Shown here in pieces: positions 1 to 6,172 of a DNA stretch of 7,971 nucleotides. The notes below the pieces were generated by a model, which saw nothing but the letters and a program-made list of their open reading frames with translations, was not told where the DNA came from and ran no database searches. The position numbers were made by a program, and so were the translations under genes. Origin of the DNA: JBBITW01 sp037440525 (GTDB lineage Bacteria; Desulfobacterota; BSN033; UBA1163); NCBI GenBank assembly GCA_037440525.1, contig JBBITW010000159.1:1-7971 (forward strand), read 5' to 3'. Position 1 is the stretch's first letter, and each line of letters opens with the position of its first letter.

Positions 1-71
1 ACCTTTTAAAAAGGAGAGGAAATAATAGAGGGAAAAAGTAGCCTGTCCCCTTTTCTTACCTATTTATTGGA
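1..71. other. Non-coding stretch downstream of pyrB
   Basis: This is the short 3' flank of the argF-pyrB unit. I see no gene and no convincing hairpin plus T-tract terminator after the pyrB stop. Positions 32-50 carry an AAAAAGTAGCCTGTCCCC-type word. It resembles, from memory, a dispersed word seen near IS200-like/REP elements in deltaproteobacterial genomes, but only one arm is visible here. A near-palindromic AT tract lies at 2-14. Whether the minus-strand operon continues beyond position 1 cannot be seen. Confidence 0.4.
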
Positions 72-1001
72 TTATCTCTTTCCTAAAATCAGGGCAAGAA
101 GTGCCATTCTAACAAAGACACCGTTTCTTACCTGTCGAAAATATGCAGATCCACTATATTCATCCACCTCGGGGCTAATTTCATCTACCCTTGGTAAAGG
201 ATGAAGAATCGTAATCTTTTTTTTGAGCCCTTCAAGAAAAGATTGGTCGATAATATATCTGCCTTTTACTTTTTCATACTCAGAGATGTCGCTAAATCTC
301 TCCTTCTGAATCCTTGTCATGTATATAAGACTGCTTGACCGAGCTGCTTCCATTAAATCTTCTGTCTCTATTATCTCAATTCCTCTTTTTTTAATACCTA
401 AGATAATCTCCTCCGGCATGGATAAAATTTTTGGTGATACAAAATAGAGTTTTGCTCCAAATAGGGATAATAGTTCTACAAGTGCATGGACTGTTCGTCC
501 ATATTTTAAATCCCCAACCATTGATACGGTGAGATTTCTAAGGGATCCAATTTCCTTATGGATTGTATAAATATCGAGGAGGGCCTGCGTTGGATGTTGC
601 CCTGCTCCATCTCCTGCATTGATCACTGGAACGTTTGCCGCATCAGCGGCCTCCTTGGCAGAACCAATCCTTGGATGGCGGATTACAATTATATCAGCAT
701 ACTGCGAAACTGTCTTTGCAGTATCAGCAACCGTTTCACCCTTTGCCACTGAAGAACTCTCCTGTGATGCCATGCTTATTACACCTCCGCCCAGACGTTG
801 CATAGCCGTCTCAAAAGAGAGTCGAGTGCGGGTGCTTGGTTCAAAGAAAAGTGTTGCAAGGATCTTCCCTTTAAGTATATTTAGGGAATCCTTCCTCTTT
901 AGCTCCTTTTCAAAACTTGATGCTACCTTAAAAATTTCATAAATCTCTCTCTTTGAAAATTGATTTCCGTGAAGAATGTCCTTTCCTTTTAAACTCCCCA
1001 T
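72..1001 (-). CDS. pyrB: Aspartate carbamoyltransferase, catalytic chain
   Basis: PyrB condenses carbamoyl phosphate with L-aspartate to give carbamoyl-aspartate, the committed step of pyrimidine synthesis in the cytosol. The 309-aa protein is full length for a catalytic chain. It has the carbamoyl-phosphate loop FFEPSTRTR (52-60), the mobile KGET loop (88-91), HPTQ (136-139) and DLKYGRTVHAL (164-174). The aspartate domain carries YMTRIQKERF (227-236), HPLPR (267-271) and YFRQ (287-290). These separate it from the neighbouring ornithine enzyme, which has HPCQ and HCLP instead. The ATG at 1001 is supported by an AGGAGGG Shine-Dalgarno (minus strand, 1015-1009). The gene follows argF by 17 bp, so the two are probably cotranscribed. 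No regulatory-chain gene (pyrI) is visible. The family call is secure; only the organism's quaternary arrangement is unknown. Confidence 0.97.
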   Translation of the reverse strand: MGSLKGKDILHGNQFSKREIYEIFKVASSFEKELKRKDSLNILKGKILATLFFEPSTRTRLSFETAMQRLGGGVISMASQESSSVAKGETVADTAKTVSQYADIIVIRHPRIGSAKEAADAANVPVINAGDGAGQHPTQALLDIYTIHKEIGSLRNLTVSMVGDLKYGRTVHALVELLSLFGAKLYFVSPKILSMPEEIILGIKKRGIEIIETEDLMEAARSSSLIYMTRIQKERFSDISEYEKVKGRYIIDQSFLEGLKKKITILHPLPRVDEISPEVDEYSGSAYFRQVRNGVFVRMALLALILGKR

Positions 1002-1018
1002 GCATTATCCCTCCTCTC

Positions 1019-1951
1019 TTACATGATCAATGCCATGATGGCCTTCTGTGTGTGAAGCCTGTTTTCAGCCTGGTCAAAAATTACACTATTTTGCGAATCA
1101 GCCACCTCATCAGTTACTTCCTCTCCTCTGTGAGCAGGGAGGCAGTGCATAAAGATAAAATCTTCTTTTGCTTCTGCTATTAATTCATTATTTACCTGAA
1201 AAGGCTTAAATATCTTAACCCGTTCCTCACGTTCCTTCTCCTGCCCCATGCTTGCCCAAACATCTGTATAGACGACATCAGCTCCTTTGACCACCTCTTT
1301 TGGATTGTTCGTAATAAAAAACTCAGATCCATTCCTTTTTGCCTCTTTCTTTGCAAAAGAAATAACTTCTTGGTGAGGCTCATACCCTTTAGGAGTAGCA
1401 ACGAAAATATTGATACCCATCTTAACAGATCCATAGATGAGAGAATGTGCCACATTATTGCCATCCCCTACATAAGCAACTTTTAATTCTGAGAGTTTCC
1501 CCTTCTTCTCATAAATGGTAAAAAGGTCTGAAAGTCCCTGACATGGATGGGTAAAATCTGAAAGTCCGTTTATGACCGGCACCCTCGAATACCTTACAAG
1601 TTCCACTATGGTTTTATGTGAAAATACCCTTGCCATAATACCATCTACATAACGGGAAAGAGTTCGAGCTGTGTCTGCAATTGTCTCTCCTCTACCCAAC
1701 TGGAGGTCATTTGAACTCAGATATAGAGCATAACCTCCAAGTTGCCAGATTCCTACTTCGAAGGAGACACGTGTCCTCGTCGAGGGTTTTTCAAATATCA
1801 TTGCAAGTGTCTTTCCTTTAAGCAAATGATGTTCCTCTCCTCGAAGCAACTGTAGTTTCAACAGTTCAGAGGTTTTTAGAATCTGTTCAATCTCTTCCTT
1901 TGTAAGATCCTTAATACTGGTCAATGATTTCCCTTTCATATTAATGGCCAT
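1019..1951 (-). CDS. argF: Ornithine carbamoyltransferase
   Basis: The enzyme transfers the carbamoyl group from carbamoyl phosphate to ornithine, giving citrulline in cytosolic arginine synthesis. The 310-aa length is normal. Visible motifs are the carbamoyl-phosphate site STRTR (57-61), HPCQ (135-138), the ornithine-domain SMG loop (234-236), HCLPAHRGEEV (269-279) with the catalytic Cys270, and the C-terminal FDQAENRLHTQKA (292-304). HPCQ plus HCLP identify an ornithine rather than an aspartate enzyme. The ATG at 1951 has an AGGAGG SD at 1966-1961 (minus strand), 9 nt upstream; a second in-frame Met at codon 5 lacks one. It is the first gene of a two-gene unit with pyrB, so both consumers of carbamoyl phosphate are made together. 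An anabolic role (argF) is preferred over a catabolic one (arcB) because no arcA or arcC gene is near, but the sequence alone cannot settle this. Confidence 0.96.
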   Translation of the reverse strand: MAINMKGKSLTSIKDLTKEEIEQILKTSELLKLQLLRGEEHHLLKGKTLAMIFEKPSTRTRVSFEVGIWQLGGYALYLSSNDLQLGRGETIADTARTLSRYVDGIMARVFSHKTIVELVRYSRVPVINGLSDFTHPCQGLSDLFTIYEKKGKLSELKVAYVGDGNNVAHSLIYGSVKMGINIFVATPKGYEPHQEVISFAKKEAKRNGSEFFITNNPKEVVKGADVVYTDVWASMGQEKEREERVKIFKPFQVNNELIAEAKEDFIFMHCLPAHRGEEVTDEVADSQNSVIFDQAENRLHTQKAIMALIM

Positions 1952-2001
1952 TTCTCATTTCCTCCTTGGACTCTTTGGATTTAAATATTTTCTCTCCTTT
2001 A

Positions 2002-2030
2002 ATTCAACCCATATTTGATATTTTTGTCAA
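2002..2030 (-). promoter_or_regulatory. Probable sigma-70 promoter of argF-pyrB
   Basis: Read on the minus strand, a perfect TTGACA -35 box lies at 2030-2025. After a 17-nt spacer comes TTGAAT at 2007-2002, a 4/6 match to the -10 consensus. It sits about 50 bp upstream of the argF ATG with the SD in between. The -35 is strong and the -10 weak. I found no clear ArgR-type palindrome. A mobile palindromic element ends 11 bp upstream of the -35 box. Confidence 0.5.
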
Positions 2031-2041
2031 GATCAAATAAA

Positions 2042-2264
2042 GAGAGCTCTGAAAAAGTCCTGAAATGACTGGGGAGGTAGGGTTCCAAACCCTTCGAATG
2101 CGAACATAGAGAAGTTAAATTGCTCACAATCACTTCAAAGAAAATCAAGCATTTTCAGGGTATTAATCATTATTGCTAAACTATTGTCGGTATCCGCTCG
2201 AAGACTTTTCCACCCCACCTCCCCAGTCTATAAGATTCGGTTTAAATACTTTTTCAGGGGTCTC
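2042..2264. mobile_element. MITE-like palindromic element, long form (copy 1)
   Basis: The 223-bp element begins GAGAGCTCTGAAAAAGT and ends with the near-complement of that sequence (2 mismatches in 17). Further in, GACTGGGGAGGTAGGG (2067-2082) pairs with CCCCACCTCCCCAGTC (2213-2228) with one mismatch. A weaker inner inverted repeat pairs about 2084-2105 with about 2188-2211. The element is flanked directly by ATAAA on both sides (2037-2041 and 2265-2269), which looks like a 5-bp target-site duplication. It has no ORF of useful size, so it would depend on a transposase elsewhere. It shares its termini with copy 2 at 2704-2822: 54 of 66 bases on the left and about 46 of 51 on the right. Confidence 0.8.
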
Positions 2265-2346
2265 ATAAAAACCTCTTTGATTTTTCAATACGAATGACCT
2301 CAGATGTTAGATGAGTAAATTAATAATAAAAAAGCAATAAATAATT

Positions 2347-2449
2347 TGTCATTGCCTGCCCTGTGGCAGGCAGGCGTGGCAATCTGACAAAGTCTTTGTG
2401 CGAAGCGATGTGGCAATCTCATAGATTCCTCGCTCCGCTCGGAATGACA
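2347..2449. repeat. Dispersed palindromic repeat (TGTCATT...AATGACA) with nested hairpin
   Basis: The 103-bp segment has perfect 7-bp terminal inverted repeats TGTCATT/AATGACA. An internal imperfect stem is built from GCGAAGCGA (2400-2408), the AATCT-CAT-AGATT hairpin (2415-2427) and TCGCTCCGC (2430-2438). From memory this matches a repeat type found in many copies in anaerobe and environmental genomes (GTCATTGCGAGG.. / ..GCAATGAC). Near its left end a GC-rich hairpin CCTGCC-CTGT-GGCAGG (2355-2370) replaces the expected GAGG-type sequence. This suggests a second small repeat inserted into the first. There is no coding capacity. Confidence 0.65.
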
Positions 2450-2703
2450 ATTGATAATAGTTCAATTTAGGTGAGATTTAAAGGCTTTGCTTTTGGTAGG
2501 CAGACTCCTTTCAGTCGTTTGAAATGAATTGAAATAAAAATTTTTTGAAAAGGATCAGAAGATTTATTTTTTTATAAAAAGTTTGTGAAAATTTTCTTCT
2601 TGACAAATAAATCTCGATTTTATAAAAAATTATACATTTAAACATATTATTTATAATCTTTTAAAAAGAATCTTTCTCCCTTATTTTGTCAACTGAAAAT
2701 GTC
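2450..2703. other. AT-rich intergenic stretch, no gene seen
   Basis: This stretch is strongly AT-rich, with many A and T tracts, and contains no convincing coding sequence on either strand. It probably holds the promoter for the plus-strand reductase operon: a TTGACA at 2600-2605 and a perfect TATAAT at 2652-2657, the latter without a good -35 at normal spacing. I see no tRNA or riboswitch-like structure in it. Confidence 0.5.
2600..2626 (+). promoter_or_regulatory. Candidate promoter of the reductase operon
   Basis: TTGACA at 2600-2605 is followed after 15 nt by TATAAA (2621-2626); the spacer is shorter than the ideal 17. A register with 17-nt spacing gives only a 4/6 -10 box. An alternative -10, TATAAT at 2652-2657, lacks a matching -35. 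Either would produce a leader of roughly 200 nt that includes the whole palindromic element at 2704-2822. Chance matches are common in such AT-rich DNA, so confidence is low. Confidence 0.35.
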
Positions 2704-2822
2704 GAGACTTCTAAAAAAGTGGTTGGAAGACTGGGGAGGTAGGGTACCAAAACCTTCGAATGCGGACATCATCCCACCTCCCCAGTCTATAAGACCCGTT
2801 TTAAATACTTTTCAGAGGTCTC
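2704..2822. mobile_element. MITE-like palindromic element, short form (copy 2)
   Basis: The 119-bp element is in the same orientation as copy 1 (2042-2264) and starts GAGACTTCTAAAAAAGT. Its right end reads GAGACCTCTGAAAAGT on the opposite strand. The arms GACTGGGGAGGTAGGG (2729-2744) and CCCACCTCCCCAGTC (2773-2787) form the main stem. It is flanked by perfect ATGTC direct repeats (2699-2703 and 2823-2827), a likely 5-bp target-site duplication. Compared with copy 1 it lacks about 104 bp of centre and right inner arm, so it looks like an internal-deletion derivative. It lies 39 nt upstream of the ATG of the first reductase gene and would fold in that gene's leader RNA. Confidence 0.8.
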
Positions 2823-2861
2823 ATGTCTGATATTAAATTTTTAGGAAAGGGGTTATTTTAA

Positions 2862-4025
2862 ATGGGGAGCCAAAATAAAATGCTTGAAACATTCAAACCG
2901 ATTGAAAGGATAAATCACGATATCCCTGAAATAGAAGAAATCAAGCAGTGGAAGGCCAATGGTGGTAAAGTCGTTGGATGGCTCTGTGACTATGTCCCAG
3001 AAGAATTGATCCATGCCGCTGGATTACTTCCTGTTCGGGTCACGGGAATAGCCCAGGAACTTCCCCTTGATGATGCAAATGCCTATCTCTATACAACCAC
3101 ATGTTCATTTGTTCGAACCTGTTTTCAACTGGCTCATGAAAAGAGGTATGATTTTCTTGATGGTTTTGTAGCAGCCTCCAATTGTGATCATGCCCGAAGG
3201 TTGTTTGATGTCTGGGACCGTTACATCCCTACTCCTTACCGCTATATAATTTCTGTTCCCCATACTAAATTACCCCAGGCGCAAAAATTTTATGAACGAG
3301 AGCTAAGGGATTTCAAGAAAAGTCTCGAAGACCATTTCAATGTTCAAATTTCTGAGGAGAAAATCAAGAATTCAATTAACCTTTTTAATAGAACGAGGAA
3401 GAACTTAAGGAGACTTAATGAATTAAGGAAAGAGGATTCACCAAAGATCATGGGCGCTGAAATTTCACAGATAATGAATGCATGTGAAAAGCTTCCAAAG
3501 GAAAGATTTAATCCCATGGTAGAATCGATCATTAAGGAGGTAAAAAGTTCTCATCGAGAAAATAATTTTAGACTCAGGCTGATGATATCAGGTAGCGTGC
3601 TCAACAATTATAATTATATAAAATTTATAGAAGACCAGGGATGCTCTGTTGTTATAGATGACCTCTGTACAGGTATTCGTTACTGGTGGGATGAAGTATC
3701 TGAGGAGATATCTCCTCTGGAGGCACTTGCCAAGCGATACCTGACACGTTTTCCATGTGCAAGGATGACTCCTGGGGAGGAGCGTTTTGAGAAGGTAGTC
3801 GATCTTGCAAAAGAATACCATGTTCACGGTGTCATACAGGAAATGGTTCGTTACTGTACACCTACAGCATGGGAAAGGCCGTGGCTTAGGAAGGCACTTG
3901 AGGATGCAGGAATCCCAGTATTACAACTTGAAATCTTATATGGTGCAGGAGGTACAGGCCAGCTCAAGGTTCGCATTCAAGCCTTTCTTGAAATGCTGGA
4001 GATGAGGTTAGGAGAATTGTTTTAG
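2862..4025 (+). CDS. bcrC: Benzoyl-CoA reductase (class I)/2-hydroxyacyl-CoA dehydratase family subunit, BcrC/BzdN-like
   Basis: This appears to be the smaller catalytic subunit of an ATP-dependent aryl-CoA reductase. Such enzymes use low-potential electrons to reduce benzoyl-CoA to cyclohexadienoyl-CoA in the cytosol. The 387-aa protein opens its family domain with VVGWLCDYVPEELIHAAGLLPVRVTG (37-62) and ends with LEILYGAGGTGQLKVRIQAFLEML (356-379), a signature of the HGD-D/BcrC group. Cysteines likely to hold the [4Fe-4S] cluster, by position, are C81, C108 and C332. The ATG at 2862 has an AAAGGGG SD 9 nt upstream (2846-2852). An in-frame ATG at 2880, preceded by GGGGAG, is a possible alternative start. 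The TAG stop overlaps the SD of the next gene, 11 nt away. Two different downstream ATPases favour a reductase over a dehydratase, but a 2-hydroxyacyl-CoA dehydratase or another aryl-CoA reductase is not excluded. Confidence 0.75.
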   Translation: MGSQNKMLETFKPIERINHDIPEIEEIKQWKANGGKVVGWLCDYVPEELIHAAGLLPVRVTGIAQELPLDDANAYLYTTTCSFVRTCFQLAHEKRYDFLDGFVAASNCDHARRLFDVWDRYIPTPYRYIISVPHTKLPQAQKFYERELRDFKKSLEDHFNVQISEEKIKNSINLFNRTRKNLRRLNELRKEDSPKIMGAEISQIMNACEKLPKERFNPMVESIIKEVKSSHRENNFRLRLMISGSVLNNYNYIKFIEDQGCSVVIDDLCTGIRYWWDEVSEEISPLEALAKRYLTRFPCARMTPGEERFEKVVDLAKEYHVHGVIQEMVRYCTPTAWERPWLRKALEDAGIPVLQLEILYGAGGTGQLKVRIQAFLEMLEMRLGELF

Positions 4026-4036
4026 GAGGAACGTAT

Positions 4037-5362
4037 ATGAAGACTAAAATAAAGGATATGGAAATCAACCTCGAAGATTTTAATGCGATGATTTCTTCCC
4101 TCGAATCCATTCTTGCCCATCGAAGAAAGAAACCAACTACAAAAAGTGCTGAACTATTCTATGAACATCAGATCAATTATTATAAGGCAATCAGAGATGC
4201 GAAACAGAATGGAAAGCTCTTCGTCCTTCACTCAGCCTTTGCACCGGTTGAAATCCTTTACACCTTTGATGTCGTCCCAGCCCATGCCTCTTTTTTGGTA
4301 GGTGCAATTGCCCAGCTTACAAAGAAACAGGGCGAATATATGGACGCAGCATCAAGATTTGGCTATCCCTGGGAGGTCTGCCAGGGCCATAGGCCTGTTG
4401 TTGGAGGTGCCCTCCTTAAAAAGGCTCCAAAGCCGGACCTCTGCATCTCCGTCCAGATTGGATGTACCAATGCGGCATCAAGTGCTATTGGGCTTGCCCG
4501 ATCATATGGCGTTCCAATCTATTATCTGGATATGAGTTATGGTGGGAAAAGGGATGTTGATTTTGAATATTATATAGGAAATTTAAAGGAATTGATCAGA
4601 TTCTTAGAAGATTTTACTGGGAAGAGATTCGACTGGGAGAAATTTCGGGAGATCGTTGACATAGAAAGGCAGATTGCCGAGATTAACCTCGAGATCATGG
4701 AACTTAGAAAGGCTGTCCCTTCTCCAGTCAGGCACAGAGGTTTTACCCAGCAGTATAGCGTTGATATGTTTACGCCGGGAACCCTTGAAGCACTAAATTT
4801 CTTTAAATGTGTGAGGGATGAGATAAAGGAGAATGTAGATCATAAAAAAGGACCAATTGATACACCTGAACGTTATAGAATCCTTTCTATTCTCATGCCA
4901 CCGAATTTTGCTCACAAACTTCTTGACTGGATGGAAGAAGAACACGGAATCTTTTCTGTAGGAGAGCCTCACATGGCTTACTGGCCTCCGAATATCAAAC
5001 TTGATCCTGATCATCCCCTCGAGAGTCTTGCAATTAAGTATTACAATCGGCCAATGGTTGCTCAACTTATCTGTCCTGCAAATGATTGCCTTATTCCAGA
5101 TAGCATTCGCCTTGCAAGGGAATATAAAGCCGATGGAGCAATCTTTTATGCCAATGTAACATGTCATACAAGTCCTGTTTTAATCAGATCAGTAAAGGAT
5201 GCGCTCCTCGAAACAGCAGGAATCCCCACACTAACCCTTGATATGGATGTTGCAGATCCGAATTACACATCACAGGAGGAGATGCAGGAAAGAATCGAGA
5301 CATTTATGGAAATCATGGACTCCTATAAAGAAAAACGAAAAAGGCAAAAAACCTTATCCTGA
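4037..5362 (+). CDS. bcrB: Benzoyl-CoA reductase (class I)/2-hydroxyacyl-CoA dehydratase family subunit, BcrB/BzdO-like
   Basis: This is the larger partner subunit. In class I benzoyl-CoA reductases it pairs with the BcrC-type subunit to form the substrate-reducing module. The 441-aa length fits BcrB/BzdO. After a helical N-terminus, the HGD-D domain starts at KLFVLHSAFAPVEILYTFDVVPAH (60-83), and a WEVCQGHRPVVGGALL segment (112-127) carries C115. Other candidate cluster ligands are C143 (QIGCTNAAS) and C376 (NVTCHTS). The C-terminal part has the family LDMDVADPNYTSQEEMQERIETF run (401-423). The start at 4037 has an AGGAGG SD at 4024-4029 that overlaps the upstream stop codon, which points to translational coupling. 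The TGA stop lies 15 nt before the first activator gene. The exact acyl-CoA substrate cannot be read from the sequence. Confidence 0.75.
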   Translation: MKTKIKDMEINLEDFNAMISSLESILAHRRKKPTTKSAELFYEHQINYYKAIRDAKQNGKLFVLHSAFAPVEILYTFDVVPAHASFLVGAIAQLTKKQGEYMDAASRFGYPWEVCQGHRPVVGGALLKKAPKPDLCISVQIGCTNAASSAIGLARSYGVPIYYLDMSYGGKRDVDFEYYIGNLKELIRFLEDFTGKRFDWEKFREIVDIERQIAEINLEIMELRKAVPSPVRHRGFTQQYSVDMFTPGTLEALNFFKCVRDEIKENVDHKKGPIDTPERYRILSILMPPNFAHKLLDWMEEEHGIFSVGEPHMAYWPPNIKLDPDHPLESLAIKYYNRPMVAQLICPANDCLIPDSIRLAREYKADGAIFYANVTCHTSPVLIRSVKDALLETAGIPTLTLDMDVADPNYTSQEEMQERIETFMEIMDSYKEKRKRQKTLS

Positions 5363-5377
5363 GAGGAAGGTGACGAG

Positions 5378-6163
5378 ATGGCGGTTGCAGGAATCGATGT
5401 TGGACATCGAAGCATTAAATTGGTGATCATGGAGGATGAAAAGATCCTCTCAAAAAAGGTTCTTAATAGCTCTGAAGAAGCAAATTCCATTGCAAAAAAG
5501 ATCCTCGATCAATCAATCCATGAGATTGGTCAGGATCCTTCCATTATCAAATTCATCTCAACAACAGGTGTCATGGGGAAAAGCATCTCCTTCTCTAATC
5601 TTTATCGCACCATTCCATACTGTTTGGCCAAAGGGGTTTCGAAACTATTCCCCAGGGCGAGAACCATTATTGACATGGGAGGAGAAACATGTAATGTTGT
5701 GAAGCTCAGTGATTCAGGAGAGATTGAGGACACACAGAGCAATGATAAATGTGCAGCTGGAACAGGAATATTTTTTGAGGCCATGGCAAAACTCCTTGGA
5801 ACATCCCTTGAAGAGATGGGAAGATGGGCTTTAAATGGAGATGTCCAATTTGAGATAAGCTCAATGTGTGTTATGTTTGCTGAACAAGAGGTAATCTCAC
5901 ATTGCCACGAAAACCCTGATATATCGGCAGAGGCCCTTTCTGCTGGGATTCATCTATCAATCGCGGAGAGGGTAGCAGGCCTCGCAAAACGTCTCGGTAT
6001 CACTGAAGAGGTAGTACTGACAGGTGGGGTTGCAAAGAACCCGGGTTTTGTTAAATTTCTCTCCGAAAGAATCAATTGTACCCCACGAATTCCAGATGAC
6101 CCCCAGATTGTTTCAGCATTCGGGGCTGCGTTGATTGCAAATGAAAATATAGTCAAAAGATGA
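5378..6163 (+). CDS. BadF/BadG/BcrA/BcrD-family activator ATPase, first of two
   Basis: This is an ASKHA-fold ATPase that passes single low-potential electrons from reduced ferredoxin to the reductase subunits, coupled to ATP hydrolysis. The 261 residues begin with the nucleotide-loop motif GIDVGHRSIK (5-14). A single bridging [4Fe-4S] cluster is expected from C125 (NDKCAAGTG) and C164 (SSMCVMFAEQE). The adenosine-binding motif LTGGVAKNPG lies at 214-223. Some motifs deviate from the usual ones: GGETCN (101-106) in place of GGQD, TTGVMGKS (62-69) in place of TGYGR, and GTGIFFE in place of GTGRFLE. It therefore looks like the less canonical half of an activator heterodimer with the next gene. 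By gene order it corresponds to bcrA/bzdP, but motif character could argue the other way, so I give no symbol. The ATG at 5378 follows a GAGAGGAAGG SD at 5361-5370. Confidence 0.8.
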   Translation: MAVAGIDVGHRSIKLVIMEDEKILSKKVLNSSEEANSIAKKILDQSIHEIGQDPSIIKFISTTGVMGKSISFSNLYRTIPYCLAKGVSKLFPRARTIIDMGGETCNVVKLSDSGEIEDTQSNDKCAAGTGIFFEAMAKLLGTSLEEMGRWALNGDVQFEISSMCVMFAEQEVISHCHENPDISAEALSAGIHLSIAERVAGLAKRLGITEEVVLTGGVAKNPGFVKFLSERINCTPRIPDDPQIVSAFGAALIANENIVKR

Positions 6164-6172
6164 GAGGAAGAT

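Noticed and set aside
558..942. Plus-strand open frames of 64 and 107 codons over pyrB
   Set aside because: They lie wholly antisense to pyrB, which has all family motifs, and their translations show no recognisable domain or SD.
1192..1464. 90-codon minus-strand frame inside argF
   Set aside because: It is in another frame of the intact argF gene with low-complexity, non-protein-like composition.
2002..2030. ArgR operator over the argF promoter
   Set aside because: Only half-site-like TGAAT is present near the -10; no paired ATTCA at the proper spacing.
2347..2449. CRISPR array or tRNA in the intergenic repeat region
   Set aside because: There are no regularly spaced direct repeats and no cloverleaf; the signals are inverted repeats of dispersed elements.
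2729..2787. Intrinsic terminator before the reductase operon
   Set aside because: The GC-rich stem is strong but is not followed by a T-tract, and its flanking ATGTC repeats mark it as part of an inserted element.
4793..5167. 124-codon antisense frame within the 441-aa reductase subunit gene
   Set aside because: It is the shadow of a well-supported coding sequence; no SD or domain.
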